A DNA stretch of 64,000 bases from Aliivibrio_A kagoshimensis (GTDB lineage: Bacteria; Pseudomonadota; Gammaproteobacteria; Enterobacterales; Vibrionaceae): NCBI RefSeq assembly GCF_050337105.1, contig NZ_JAKJSQ010000002.1, positions 62,001 to 126,000 on the forward strand. The letters run 5' to 3'. Numbering within the stretch: position 1 is the stretch's first letter; the number at the start of each line of letters is the position of its first letter. The position numbers were made by a program, and so were the translations under genes. Below the pieces are notes generated by a model that saw only the letters and a program-made list of their open reading frames with translations, did no database searches and was not told the DNA's origin. Below are positions 16,533 through 26,228 of this stretch, piece after piece.

Positions 16533-18531
16533 ATACAGGTAGAGTGAATTGACTGATCTGTTGATTTAATTCAATCATACGTCGTTGTACTAACGCGATC
16601 TCGTCATTCATCGAGGTGATTAATTGATTGGTATCGTTCATCTGGACGGTTAAGTTTTCAAGGTCTGAGTTAACAGAGTTTGCGGTTTCTGATTGCTCGA
16701 ACGTTGCGGCAGCAATACTGGTATTGAATTGTGAGATTTCATCAACGGCACTGTTTAATGAGTCGATATATTCAATCGCATCTGAAACCGAGTTTTTAGT
16801 TTGATCACTGATACCTCGACTCTCTTGCATATGTTCAAAAGAGGCTTTGGCATTAGATTGAATGCCACTGAGCAGTATCCTTATATCTTCAGAGGCTTGT
16901 TGGCTTCGCTGAGCTAATTGTCGGACTTCGTCTGCAACCACAGCAAAACCACGACCTTGATCCCCAGCTCGAGCGGCTTCAATCGCAGCGTTAAGGGCGA
17001 GTAAGTTTGTCTGCTCTGAGACGGCAGTAATGGTATCTAGGATCGAGGAAACATTGAGGGTTTGGCGGTCAAGCTCAGAAACTTGGGTGAAAGTCTCTTC
17101 GATACTCGTATGCAGCTTAATAGTTGCTTCGGCTGATGAGTGAGATTGCTGCAGACAATCTTGGGCGTTGGACCCTGCTGTTTCGGTTGAAGTTTGTGCT
17201 TGGTTAGTCACCCCTGATATTTCTGCGCTGGTTTGCGCCATCTCAGTCATCGCGGTGGCAATACTGTCACAGCGAGAGTAACTCTCTGTAGAGGCCTGAA
17301 AAGCTTTGTTCATTAATTGGGTCAGCTCAACCAGTTCAGCTTGAGTTTGGGTTGCTGCCTTAACTGCAGAAGCGAGAGGGTTAGCCATGCTCTCGATTAA
17401 ATGGTCAACATGCTTGGCAATCTCACTAAATTCATCATTGTTATTATCCGACAGCGTTAATGAGAGATCTTTTGTGGATGCAATCTTTTCAATATCAATA
17501 CTAAAGAGTTTGACTCGACGATTGATGCCTCGAACACTCAATATCGAAATAATCACGATGGGAACCATAAGGAACAGAGCAATAGCCACATAGAGATAGA
17601 TAGTCTGTTTTGCTTTAGCCATCGTTTGTATAGACTGTGAGGTAATCTGTAGAGATAACGCATCACTGATTGATTTTATTTGTCCAATTCGTTTGGTTGC
17701 TAATGGAAACCATTGTGATGATTCAGGGCCTTTGATCGAGCCTAAACTCTGTTTTTGTTGTAAAAAATCACTTTGAATCTGTTCAACCAGTTTCCAATCT
17801 TCTGATGACGAGGCACGTTTCAGCGATTGAATACTTGTTGGGTTAAGTGTTAGTTTCGCTTGTCTAAGTGCCATTTTTTCAGAGTTTATATAGCTATTGA
17901 TATTTGTATAACTCTCAAGAGACGCTTTTTTGCCAGCAAAGACTCCATTAAGAGCCCCCCTAGCTTTCCCGGCTTCCTCTTTCATTTGTAACAGTGAGTG
18001 TAATCCTTGCATGTCTCGCTTTAGCTGCTTTGAGTTAGTTTGAGAGAGAAGAATATTAATGCTGTCTAAAGAGAGCTGATTAAGGTGAGTGTAAAATTGA
18101 AATGGGGAGAGCGCGGGTTTAAGCGAGTCAACCTGTTGGCGTATTGTGTCTTTTGATTTAAGTTGTTGTTTTATATCGATAATGAGGGTTGCGATTAACG
18201 TTGAATCAAGGTGCTCGGCACTAAATGATAAAAGGGCTTGTTGGGCACTGTCAGCTTTTTCTCTTTGAGCGATAAGTTTGCTGTTGCCATTTTTCCCTTT
18301 TGTTGCCAGGAATCCTGCGGTTAACCCTCTTTCTACCGCAAAATTATGGGCGACATGATCCAGTAACGAAAATAGAGTGACCGCTTCTTGCGAGCTAAAC
18401 GTATCGTCATACTCACTTTTTACTTGGTCAAGTAAGGTACTTAAAAAGAGTGCTGCTAACAGTATGGGAACGGTAGCAATGATACTCAGCCTTGAGCGAA
18501 TGCTATTAAATGTCGGAAAAGTAAAATTCAT
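16531..18531 (-). CDS. Methyl-accepting chemotaxis protein with NIT nitrate/nitrite-sensing domain
   Basis: A 666-residue chemoreceptor. A first membrane segment (about 15-35) is followed by a periplasmic helical region resembling a NIT domain, with the characteristic 'VERGLTAGFLA' and 'KEEAGKARGALNGVF' segments. A second membrane segment is near 316-336, then HAMP and the signalling hairpin ('TNLLALNAAIEAARAGDQGR', 'GFAVVADEVRQLAQRSQ'). NIT domains bind nitrate/nitrite in NasR and NIT receptors. The gene follows the nitrate assimilation operon, which fits nitrate taxis. ATG at 18531 preferred over GTG at 18540. Confidence 0.8.
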   Translation of the reverse strand: MNFTFPTFNSIRSRLSIIATVPILLAALFLSTLLDQVKSEYDDTFSSQEAVTLFSLLDHVAHNFAVERGLTAGFLATKGKNGNSKLIAQREKADSAQQALLSFSAEHLDSTLIATLIIDIKQQLKSKDTIRQQVDSLKPALSPFQFYTHLNQLSLDSINILLSQTNSKQLKRDMQGLHSLLQMKEEAGKARGALNGVFAGKKASLESYTNINSYINSEKMALRQAKLTLNPTSIQSLKRASSSEDWKLVEQIQSDFLQQKQSLGSIKGPESSQWFPLATKRIGQIKSISDALSLQITSQSIQTMAKAKQTIYLYVAIALFLMVPIVIISILSVRGINRRVKLFSIDIEKIASTKDLSLTLSDNNNDEFSEIAKHVDHLIESMANPLASAVKAATQTQAELVELTQLMNKAFQASTESYSRCDSIATAMTEMAQTSAEISGVTNQAQTSTETAGSNAQDCLQQSHSSAEATIKLHTSIEETFTQVSELDRQTLNVSSILDTITAVSEQTNLLALNAAIEAARAGDQGRGFAVVADEVRQLAQRSQQASEDIRILLSGIQSNAKASFEHMQESRGISDQTKNSVSDAIEYIDSLNSAVDEISQFNTSIAAATFEQSETANSVNSDLENLTVQMNDTNQLITSMNDEIALVQRRMIELNQQISQFTLPV

Positions 18532-18644
18532 GAGCACCACTGTTTCAATTATGATAATTTTTTGTTAAGTCTATTATGGGCATCAAGTCACTTTATTACA
18601 ATATGCATATAAAATGCATGGGTACTTATTAATTGATTCTTTTG

Positions 18645-20414
18645 TTATAAATTGAAAATAATATAGAACTCAACCAGAGCCATAAAGACAAAAAATAGAG
18701 TAATGTACTGCCAAAATCGTACTGGGTTACGACTAATCAGTGGACCACTTTCACCTTCAGTAATTAATGAATTATTGGGGGTGTAGAGGTCTGCGATAAA
18801 CTCACTCTTAGCTTCATACCTTCGCTGGGGCAAAGGATGACAAGCTTTCCTCAGGGTGGAGTCTATCCAGAGAGGGAGATCATTTCGGTAGGTTATCGCA
18901 GAGCGGTATTTCCATTTTATATGACGTGCTTGGGTTATGGATTGGGTAGTTAATGTTTTATAAGGTAGCTCTCCAGTGAGCATTTCATAGGTGATGACAG
19001 CGACTGAAAACAGATCCGATCTGGTACTTGCTTGTTCACCATGTAAATATTCTGGTGCAATGTAGTTCACTGCACCAAGAGGATTATGTTGGTTTAATGG
19101 TGAGCGGATTTCATCAATACCATCAATCTGAACCGTTCCGAAATCGATTATTTTAATGTGGTTGTCCTGCGTGATCATGATATTTTCAGGCTTTAAATCT
19201 CGATGAACCATCCCAGCGCGTTGAAATACTCTAACCGCGATCAATATGTTTTTGACGATATCTCGGACTCTTTCTAACGAAGGCGCTGGATTATCGTACA
19301 TCCACTGTCTCAATGTGTACCCATCAATGGCCTCACAAACATGATAGAGAAAATGGCTATTTTCAGGGCGGGGGAATACGTTCATTATCGCGCGATGTTT
19401 GAGCTTTCTTCCTACCCACTGCTCTTTGGCAAACCCTTCTAAATAGGCGATATCCTCGCTAAAATTTAAGGAGGGGACTTTTAACACATAGTCCTGTTTA
19501 TCATGCTGATTGGTTGCTAAATAGATGTGGCTACGTGGGCCGCTGTATAACACTTTGGTAATGGTGTAGTGGTCAAGTTCATTGCCAACTCCCAAAGCTG
19601 GAGGAATGGTAAACTGAGTCAATTGTTTAAAAAGTGCAGTGACATCTTCTTGTGGAACGTGATCAATATAGATTGCTAAAGCACTAAGATTATCGTTGCT
19701 GCCAGCAGTGATAGCCTTGTCTGCCAGCTGTTGTGTTGATGCTTCTAATTGTGCGCTATTCAATTTACCTAAGTGTGTTAATGGTAGGAGTGATTGAGTG
19801 AGTTCCGAATGGCTTAACCAGTCATGAATACCGTCACTTGTGAGTAAAAAGAGATCGCCTTTTTGCAGATCCTCTTTTTGATAATCGATGTCGAGATTAA
19901 TATCCATGCCAAGGGCTCGAACTAAGAAGTGGCGCTTGCCATATTGTCCTTGAATATGATCACGCGTCAGCTGTGTTAATTCACCGTCACGAAGACGATA
20001 TATTCGGCTATCACCCACATGAAAGAGGTAAGCGGCAGTGGATTTGAAAATAACTGAGCTGAACGTAGTCACTGAACCATTATGTCGCAGATCCTGTTGA
20101 CTGCCATGCTGATAGAGCCAGCGATTGAGCGAGTGTAGAACTTGTCCTGCAGATTTTTTTACACTCCAGCTATCTGGGGTACAATAATAGTCTTGAACAA
20201 ACTCGGTCACACTGGTGTGGCTAGCTTGTTGGGCGTTACTGCTGCAACTTACACCATCAGCAATACAAGCGACGATGCCTTTATATTTGAGCTCTGAAGC
20301 AAGTGTTGGATTTTTACTCGAAAATGCATCTTGATTACTCTCTCTTATTCCTGCCTCAGAGTATCCCCCCACTTTAACCATCAGGTTATCACTTGCTTCA
20401 GTTGTCATTGTCAT
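18645..20414 (-). CDS. Bifunctional PP2C phosphatase / Ser-Thr protein kinase, membrane anchored
   Basis: A 589-residue fusion. Residues about 15-245 are a PP2C-type phosphatase ('RESNQDAF', 'ACIADGVSCSSNA', 'FHVGDSRIYRLRDG', 'GSNDNLSALAIYID'). Residues about 265-540 are a Hanks-type kinase: 'YVLKVPS' with the ATP lysine, 'HRDLKPENIMIT' catalytic loop, and 'IIDFGTVQID' (DFG). The C-terminus ends in one membrane segment. It is the last gene after narK in the nitrate operon, 16 bases away; the start at 20414 has a GGGAAG site. Target unknown; control of nitrate transport or reduction is a context inference. Confidence 0.85.
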   Translation of the reverse strand: MTMTTEASDNLMVKVGGYSEAGIRESNQDAFSSKNPTLASELKYKGIVACIADGVSCSSNAQQASHTSVTEFVQDYYCTPDSWSVKKSAGQVLHSLNRWLYQHGSQQDLRHNGSVTTFSSVIFKSTAAYLFHVGDSRIYRLRDGELTQLTRDHIQGQYGKRHFLVRALGMDINLDIDYQKEDLQKGDLFLLTSDGIHDWLSHSELTQSLLPLTHLGKLNSAQLEASTQQLADKAITAGSNDNLSALAIYIDHVPQEDVTALFKQLTQFTIPPALGVGNELDHYTITKVLYSGPRSHIYLATNQHDKQDYVLKVPSLNFSEDIAYLEGFAKEQWVGRKLKHRAIMNVFPRPENSHFLYHVCEAIDGYTLRQWMYDNPAPSLERVRDIVKNILIAVRVFQRAGMVHRDLKPENIMITQDNHIKIIDFGTVQIDGIDEIRSPLNQHNPLGAVNYIAPEYLHGEQASTRSDLFSVAVITYEMLTGELPYKTLTTQSITQARHIKWKYRSAITYRNDLPLWIDSTLRKACHPLPQRRYEAKSEFIADLYTPNNSLITEGESGPLISRNPVRFWQYITLFFVFMALVEFYIIFNL

Positions 20415-20430
20415 TTGCTTCCCTGTCAGG

Positions 20431-21903
20431 TTACTGGTTTGCCACATCAATCAAGGTGACGCTACCATCTTCGTTCACCTCTGCCATCTGCCCTTGAGGC
20501 TCTTCCATTAAGATTAGGGTAGCAAAACCTACTAATGCAGTAGCTGCGATCACATAGAAAAAGGTTTGATAACTGACGAATGACAACACGGTGAGATAAA
20601 CCACTGCCCCCACGTTGCCATATGCACCTGTCATCCCCGCGATTTGGCCTGTCATACGACGTTTGATTAACGGGACCGTAGCAAAGACTGCTCCTTCTCC
20701 TGCTTGTACGAAAAAGGAACAGATCATTGCGGCAGCAACCGCAAGCCATAACGTCCACTCTGTGGTTATTTGTGCCATGAGCAGATAACCCAGAGCCAAA
20801 CCTGCCGTTAAAATAAGCAGAGTTGGTTTGCGGCCAAACTTATCAGAAATCCAGCCCCCTCCTGGTCGAGAAATAAGGTTCATAAAGGCGTAAGATGCAG
20901 CGACCATTCCCGCTACCACAGGGGTTAATGCAAATGTTTCTGAAAAGAAGAGAGGCAACATAGAGACCACCGCCAACTCAGAGCCAAAGGTGGCAAAATA
21001 GAGCACATTTAGAACAGCAACTTGTTTGAACTTATATTGGTGAATTTCTGCCACTGGCTGATTAAATATGGATTTATTCACCTTCCATACTTGTGAAAAC
21101 TCGTACAGGTAAAGAACGACTAAACTGGCATAAATAGAGTAGGTTGCCACGGCAGAAATCATCGCGATATTTGATGGAGAAAGCTTCCAAGCAAGAAGAG
21201 CAAGCGCTGCATACATTGGTACTTTCATAATGAGCAGTAAACAGAAATCGCTTTTTGACGTCACTTCCATAGCGGTGAGATTAGCGGGTCTAAAGTAGGT
21301 AGAGCCCTTCGGTGTATCGGAAACATTAAAATAGAAGATCACTCCAAAAAGTAAGCTAAACAGACCTGTTAATGCCATTGCGTATCGCCAACCGTCTTCA
21401 CCTCCAAATAGCAAAGCAACGGTTGGAAGCGTGAATGCTGCTGCCGCTGAGCCAAAGTTACCCCATCCACCATAGATACCTTCTGCCGTACCAAGTTCAT
21501 TGTGTGGAAACCATTCTGATACAAGTCGAATACCGATGACAAAGCCAGCGCCAATAAAACCAAGGGCAAAACGTGCAATGGCAGCTTGAATGAAGCTTTC
21601 AGAAAAGGCGAAAACAAAACAAGGGATCGAGCAAAAAATTAATAGTGCCGAATAAACTAGCTTTGGGCCAAATTTATCGGTGAGTGATCCCACGATGACT
21701 CGGGCAGGGATGGTGATAGCAACGTTAAGAATCAGTAAGGTTTTTACTTGTTCTGTGGTCAGTCCTAGCGTCTCTTTTACCGCTTGAAGTAATGGTGCAA
21801 AATTGAACCACACCATAAAGGTGATAAAAAATGCCATCCAACTGAGGTGAAGAATCTTCATTTTGCCGGTAAAAGCAAAAAGATTGAATGAGGGTGTACT
21901 CAT
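20431..21903 (-). CDS. narK: NarK-family nitrate/nitrite MFS transporter
   Basis: A 490-residue MFS transporter of the nitrate/nitrite porter family with 12 membrane segments. Both nitrate-signature motifs are visible, 'GGWGNFGSAAAAF' in the first half and 'GAYGNVGAVVYL' in the second. It brings nitrate into the cytoplasm. The ATG at 21903 behind AAGGAAAT is preferred over a longer frame. It sits in the operon cobA-nirB-nirD-narK, so the role is assimilatory rather than respiratory. The symbol follows the family; nasF/nrtP-type names are alternatives. Confidence 0.85.
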   Translation of the reverse strand: MSTPSFNLFAFTGKMKILHLSWMAFFITFMVWFNFAPLLQAVKETLGLTTEQVKTLLILNVAITIPARVIVGSLTDKFGPKLVYSALLIFCSIPCFVFAFSESFIQAAIARFALGFIGAGFVIGIRLVSEWFPHNELGTAEGIYGGWGNFGSAAAAFTLPTVALLFGGEDGWRYAMALTGLFSLLFGVIFYFNVSDTPKGSTYFRPANLTAMEVTSKSDFCLLLIMKVPMYAALALLAWKLSPSNIAMISAVATYSIYASLVVLYLYEFSQVWKVNKSIFNQPVAEIHQYKFKQVAVLNVLYFATFGSELAVVSMLPLFFSETFALTPVVAGMVAASYAFMNLISRPGGGWISDKFGRKPTLLILTAGLALGYLLMAQITTEWTLWLAVAAAMICSFFVQAGEGAVFATVPLIKRRMTGQIAGMTGAYGNVGAVVYLTVLSFVSYQTFFYVIAATALVGFATLILMEEPQGQMAEVNEDGSVTLIDVANQ

Positions 21904-21969
21904 GAGAATTTCCTTAAAATCGAATTTATAATTCACCGTGTCGCAGTGAATGCCACTGTTTGCACGTGT

Positions 21970-22308
21970 TTAGATAGATGAAGCCTCTCTAAGCTGAACC
22001 ATATCGTTGCTGACACGTACTAAATAGGTTTTTAAACGGTGTTCTGGATTTTCAAGACAGAGACCAGTTTCTAGGTGGAAATGCTGCTTATACAGTGGTG
22101 AAGAGACATAGAGATCACTCTCTATAGAGCCCATCATGCCTCTGGATATAACATTGGCATCCCCAATAGGATCATAATTGGATACGGCGTAGAGGCTCTG
22201 TTGTCGTTGGCAGAAAAAAATTGCAACTTGTTGTTGATTGAATTGTGCGCAAATTCCCGTGTTGGGTGTAAGGTGACTTTGCTTACAAATGTCAGTCCAT
22301 TGGCTCAT
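21970..22308 (-). CDS. nirD: Assimilatory nitrite reductase small subunit
   Basis: A 112-residue NirD, the small partner of NADH-dependent nitrite reductase. It has the Rieske-like fold: 'GICAQFNQQQVAIFFCQRQQ', 'LYAVSNYDPIGDANVISRGM' and 'SPLYKQHFHLETGLCLENPE', without the paired Cys/His iron-sulphur ligands, as is normal for NirD. It starts 9 bases downstream of the nirB stop. Confidence 0.92.
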   Translation of the reverse strand: MSQWTDICKQSHLTPNTGICAQFNQQQVAIFFCQRQQSLYAVSNYDPIGDANVISRGMMGSIESDLYVSSPLYKQHFHLETGLCLENPEHRLKTYLVRVSNDMVQLREASSI

Positions 22309-22317
22309 AATATTCCC

Positions 22318-24876
22318 CTATATCTCGGTAAGTTCGACAACGTCGATCTGATTATTGTTTAATTTACTGTGAGGAAAACGCTGTTCGCGTTCAGTCGTAA
22401 ACTCCAAATGATCATCGATGGCTTTACTATTAATAAAGTGCTGGAATCGTTTCAGTTTTTCTGGATTTTCAATGGTGGTTTTCCATTCACATTGATACTG
22501 TTTAACGTTGTGTGCCATTTCGTTTTCAAGCTCACTGGCAATGCCGAGGCTATCTTCAATAATGACGGATTTCAGGTAATCCAAACCACCATCCAAATTT
22601 TCAAGCCAGACTGAGGTGCGTTGCAATCGGTCAGCGGTACGGATGTAGAACATTAGAAAACGGTCTATGGTTTGCTGCAGCTGTTGGTCATTAAGATCAG
22701 TGGCAAAGAGATCACCGTGACGAGGGCGCATTCCTCCATTACCGCACACATAGAGATTCCAACCTTTGTCAGTGGCAATAATACCGACATCTTTGGTTTG
22801 AGCTTCAGCGCACTCTCGAGTGCAACCAGATACCGCAAACTTCAACTTATGTGGTGAGCGTAACCCTTTGTAGCGATTCTCTATATCGATCGCGAATCCG
22901 ACACTGTCTTTAACGCCATATCGACACCAGGTACTGCCGACACAAGACTTGACGGTTCGAACGGACTTACCATAGGCGTGGCCAGTTTCAAAACCTGCAT
23001 CGATAAGCTTTTTCCAGATAATGGGTAACTCGTGCAGCTGTGCCCCAAATAAATCAACCCGTTGTCCGCCGGTAATCTTGGTATAAAGGTCAAACTCTTT
23101 TGCTACCTGCCCTAATACAATCAGTTTATCTGGGGTAATCTCTCCGCCGGCAATTCTTGGAACTACAGAATATGTTCCATCTTTTTGCATGTTCCCTAGG
23201 TAGATATCGTTGGTGTCTTGCAGTTCCATATGTTGGTCATCCAACACATAGTCATTCCAATAAGAGGCGAGGATTGAACCCACAGTAGGTTTACAGATTT
23301 CACAGCCTAACCCCTGCCCATGACTCTCAAGGAGCTGATCAAAATGAGTGATCTTTTTGACGCGAACAATATCGGCCAGTTGTTGGCGTGAATAAGAAAA
23401 GTGCTCACAGAGGTCATTGTTTACTTCAAAACCTAAATTGGACAATTCCGATTCCAGTACCTGTTTTGCTAATGCAGAACAGCCTCCACAACCAGTAGAA
23501 GCTTTTGTAGACGTTTTAAGATCAGACATTGTGGTGCAACCCGCCGCGACGGCTTGCTTAATATCGCCTTTGGTCACATCAAAACATGAACAGATAGAGG
23601 CGCTATCAGGCAGCGCATCAATGCCTAAGCCGCTGCCGGCACTTTCATCCCCATGGTTAGGTAGAATCAGTACGGATGGGTTTTCAGGCAGCGTCATGTC
23701 ATTCAATAGGGTTTGAAGTAACGTGCCATACGCCTCAGCATCACCCACAAGCACTGCGCCGACAATCTTCTTACCATCAGCAGAGACGATCAAACGTTTA
23801 TAGATTTGCTCTATCTCATCGTTATACGTGTATGACTGGGCGCCGGGAGTATTACCGTGAACATCACCAATACTGGCCACATCAACCCCAAGCAGTTTCA
23901 ATTTAGTACTCATATCAGCACCAGTGAAGCAGGCATCGCCACCACTAATGTGTGATGCTGTCACCTTTGCCATTTGATACCCAGGTGCAACTAAGCCAAA
24001 TATCTTATTATCCCACAGTGCACATTCACCAATAGCATAGATGTTCTCAACACTCGTTTGGCATTGATTGTTGATGACAATCCCACCTCGTTCACCGATG
24101 GTCAGGCCAAACTGTCGTGCCAATTCATCTTGAGGTCGTATGCCTGCTGAGAAAACGATGGTATCTGTTTCTAAAAAGCTGCCATCAGCAAAATTCATGC
24201 GGTATCGACACGTCTCTCCATCAATAATCTCAGTGGTTGCCTTCTCAGTGTGTACCTGAACGCCGAGCGCTTCTATCTTACGACGCAGTAATTTACCGCC
24301 ACCTTCATCAAGTTGTACCGCCATCAATCGAGGCGCAAACTCAACCACGTGTGTCTCTAAACCTAAGTGGGTTAGGGCATTAGCCGCTTCAAGTCCAAGC
24401 AGACCACCACCAATCACGACTCCGACTCTGCTTTGCGCGCCTGAAGCGGTGATTTTCTCAAGATCATCAATAGTACGATAGACATGGCAGTGTGCTTTGT
24501 CGTTACCAGGAATCGGGGGAACAAAAGGGAAAGAACCAGTAGCAAGTACTAACTTATCATAGGGTTCAACGCGGCCACTGGCAGTCACGACCTGATTATT
24601 GACATGGTCTAGTTGGGTAACTTTGTCATTGAGCACAAAGTGAATGCCATTCTCTTGATAATAAGAGGCATCAGTCAGTGCTAAGTCATCGGCAGATTTT
24701 CCGGAAAAGTAACCACTAAGCTGCACCCTGTCATAGGCGAGACGGGACTCTTCTGAAAAAGTAATAATTTCATACTGGTCTCTGTGATCGTTAATTAAGG
24801 TGTCGATAAATTTATGGCCGACCATACCATTTCCGACCACAACAATGCGTTCTCTGTTTTTCGCTGCATTACTCAT
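22318..24876 (-). CDS. nirB: Assimilatory NAD(P)H nitrite reductase large subunit
   Basis: An 852-residue NirB that reduces nitrite to ammonia. The order of domains is FAD/NAD pyridine-nucleotide reductase (about 8-300, 'VVVGNGMVGHKF', 'VIGGGLLGLEAA'), BFD-like [2Fe-2S] domain ('SICSCFDVTKGDI', 'CGGCSALAKQVL'), then the sulphite/nitrite reductase siroheme domains with 'CVGSTWCRYGVKDS' and 'SGCTRECAEAQTKDVG' holding the [4Fe-4S]-siroheme cysteines. Length is typical. ATG behind AAGGAAG. Second gene of the operon started by cobA. Confidence 0.95.
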   Translation of the reverse strand: MSNAAKNRERIVVVGNGMVGHKFIDTLINDHRDQYEIITFSEESRLAYDRVQLSGYFSGKSADDLALTDASYYQENGIHFVLNDKVTQLDHVNNQVVTASGRVEPYDKLVLATGSFPFVPPIPGNDKAHCHVYRTIDDLEKITASGAQSRVGVVIGGGLLGLEAANALTHLGLETHVVEFAPRLMAVQLDEGGGKLLRRKIEALGVQVHTEKATTEIIDGETCRYRMNFADGSFLETDTIVFSAGIRPQDELARQFGLTIGERGGIVINNQCQTSVENIYAIGECALWDNKIFGLVAPGYQMAKVTASHISGGDACFTGADMSTKLKLLGVDVASIGDVHGNTPGAQSYTYNDEIEQIYKRLIVSADGKKIVGAVLVGDAEAYGTLLQTLLNDMTLPENPSVLILPNHGDESAGSGLGIDALPDSASICSCFDVTKGDIKQAVAAGCTTMSDLKTSTKASTGCGGCSALAKQVLESELSNLGFEVNNDLCEHFSYSRQQLADIVRVKKITHFDQLLESHGQGLGCEICKPTVGSILASYWNDYVLDDQHMELQDTNDIYLGNMQKDGTYSVVPRIAGGEITPDKLIVLGQVAKEFDLYTKITGGQRVDLFGAQLHELPIIWKKLIDAGFETGHAYGKSVRTVKSCVGSTWCRYGVKDSVGFAIDIENRYKGLRSPHKLKFAVSGCTRECAEAQTKDVGIIATDKGWNLYVCGNGGMRPRHGDLFATDLNDQQLQQTIDRFLMFYIRTADRLQRTSVWLENLDGGLDYLKSVIIEDSLGIASELENEMAHNVKQYQCEWKTTIENPEKLKRFQHFINSKAIDDHLEFTTEREQRFPHSKLNNNQIDVVELTEI

Positions 24877-24920
24877 TAAGGCTTCCTTTCCATAGATAAT
24901 TTATTAGATTTATAGTTATT

Positions 24921-25799
24921 TTAGGCAGTTAGCTGCATGTACTTTTCAAACTGTTTCGGGAGTAGTTCAGCGTTTGCGTCCGAATAGGTGCTAAACCATT
25001 GAAGTTGGTCGGCCAGTGAAACGACCTCGCCTACCATGATCAGTGCGGGTGATTTCACCTGGTGACGACTTACTAAGCTTGATAGTTGAGAGAGAGTTCC
25101 AGTGATTACCCGCTGTTGTGGACAGCAACCATTTTCAATAAGAGCAACTGGCGTACTGCTAGCCAATCCCTCAGCCATTAACCGAGTCTCTATCATGTTG
25201 GATTTACTTAATCCCATGTAAAAAACTAAGGTGTGCTGAAGATTAGCGAGTGCTTGCCAATTAATATCGAGCTCTTTTTCGGCATGGGCTGTGACAAAGG
25301 TACAGCCTTGTGACAGCCCACGATGTGTGAGGGGGATCCCTGCATAGCTACTGCAACCTGCTGCTGCAGTGATCCCGGGGGTGATCATAACGTCAATATT
25401 CTGTTTTTTTAAAGCCAACATCTCTTCGGCGCCACGGCCAAAGACAAAGGCATCTCCACCTTTTAAACGACAGACACTGAGGCCCTGTTTGGCTTTGTAA
25501 ATAATCAGCTGGTTTATCTCATCCTGTGTCGAGCTGTGACACCCTTTGGCTTTACCAACATATATTGACTCCGCTGAGCTTGGCATCAAAGCGCGGATCT
25601 CTTCGCTGACTAAATTGTCATAGATAATCACGTCCGAGTTTTGAATTTGATTCAGCGCTTTGATAGTCAGCAGCTCGGGGTCACCGGGACCTGCGCCAAC
25701 TAAATGCACGGTACCATAAGTGATAGCAGCAACATTGTCGGATTTGAAATCAGTCCCTGTAAAGGTAATAACACCATTGTGGCTCTTTTCATAAATCAT
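24921..25799 (-). CDS. cobA: Uroporphyrinogen-III C-methyltransferase (siroheme synthesis)
   Basis: A 292-residue SAM-dependent methyltransferase making precorrin-2 from uroporphyrinogen III, the first step to siroheme, the cofactor of NirB. Motifs: 'VHLVGAGPGDPELLTIKAL', 'VCRLKGGDAFVFGRGAEE' and 'ITPGITAAAGCSSYAGIPLT'. It is the single-domain form, without the dehydrogenase/chelatase part of CysG, so those steps must be encoded elsewhere. It leads the nitrate operon; a sigma54-type promoter lies 45 bases upstream. Start ATG 25799 behind AAGGA (TTG at 25802 also in frame). Confidence 0.9.
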   Translation of the reverse strand: MIYEKSHNGVITFTGTDFKSDNVAAITYGTVHLVGAGPGDPELLTIKALNQIQNSDVIIYDNLVSEEIRALMPSSAESIYVGKAKGCHSSTQDEINQLIIYKAKQGLSVCRLKGGDAFVFGRGAEEMLALKKQNIDVMITPGITAAAGCSSYAGIPLTHRGLSQGCTFVTAHAEKELDINWQALANLQHTLVFYMGLSKSNMIETRLMAEGLASSTPVALIENGCCPQQRVITGTLSQLSSLVSRHQVKSPALIMVGEVVSLADQLQWFSTYSDANAELLPKQFEKYMQLTA

Positions 25800-25843
25800 C
25801 AATCAATCCTTAATACAGTAAACATTGCGTTAATGAGCTTAGA

Positions 25844-25859
25844 GCAAAGAAGATGCCAA
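25844..25859 (-). promoter_or_regulatory. Sigma54-type promoter of the cobA-nirBD-narK operon
   Basis: On the minus strand the sequence reads TTGGCATCTTCTTTGC: GG and GC separated by exactly 10 bases, with TTGGCA and TTGC matching the -24/-12 consensus closely. It lies 45 bases before the cobA start. A nitrogen (NtrC-like) activator would be expected; I could not define its sites. Confidence 0.75.
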
Positions 25860-26156
25860 TTAATGAGATTAGGCGTTGATTAATTTAATTACTTGCTATT
25901 AATCAGGTGGTTATGGTTGTTTTTTGAAGGGAGTGACCGATAAACGATATGGAGAAAGTGCATTCAAAGCGCGTTAAGTTGTTCTTTTGTGGTGCGAGAC
26001 ACACCAAAATGAAGCATGGAGGTCGATATCTTCACTCAAAATTTGCGAATATGAGCCTTAAAAAGGGTTGTAATAAAAAGAACTTCATCATTAACACTTT
26101 GTTTATTAGTGATATTTATATTGTTTTCTAAAATGTACACATAAAAAATTGAATCT

Positions 26157-26173
26157 TGGTGTGCTCCTTGCTC
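26157..26173 (+). promoter_or_regulatory. Sigma54-type promoter of nasA
   Basis: TTGGTGTGCTCCTTGCT: GG at 26159-26160 and GC at 26171-26172, exactly 10 bases between, with a good TTGC -12 element. It lies about 55 bases before the nasA start. Confidence 0.7.
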
Positions 26174-26228
26174 AATAGTTTTAAGAGAAACAGGTTTTGA
26201 AGAAACCAATCTATTGATATGAGGAAGC

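Larger units (their letters stand above)
25803..26228. other. Divergent regulatory region of the nitrate assimilation genes
   Basis: 426 bases between cobA and nasA. It holds two sigma54-type promoters facing away from each other (25844-25859 minus, 26157-26173 plus). The space between would carry enhancer sites. A GGTGCGAGACACACC imperfect repeat near 25991-26006 is the only other structure; I do not see coding potential. Confidence 0.55.

Noticed and set aside
25949..26131. 60-codon frame between cobA and nasA
   Set aside because: It overlaps the nasA regulatory region just ahead of its sigma54 element and has no family likeness.
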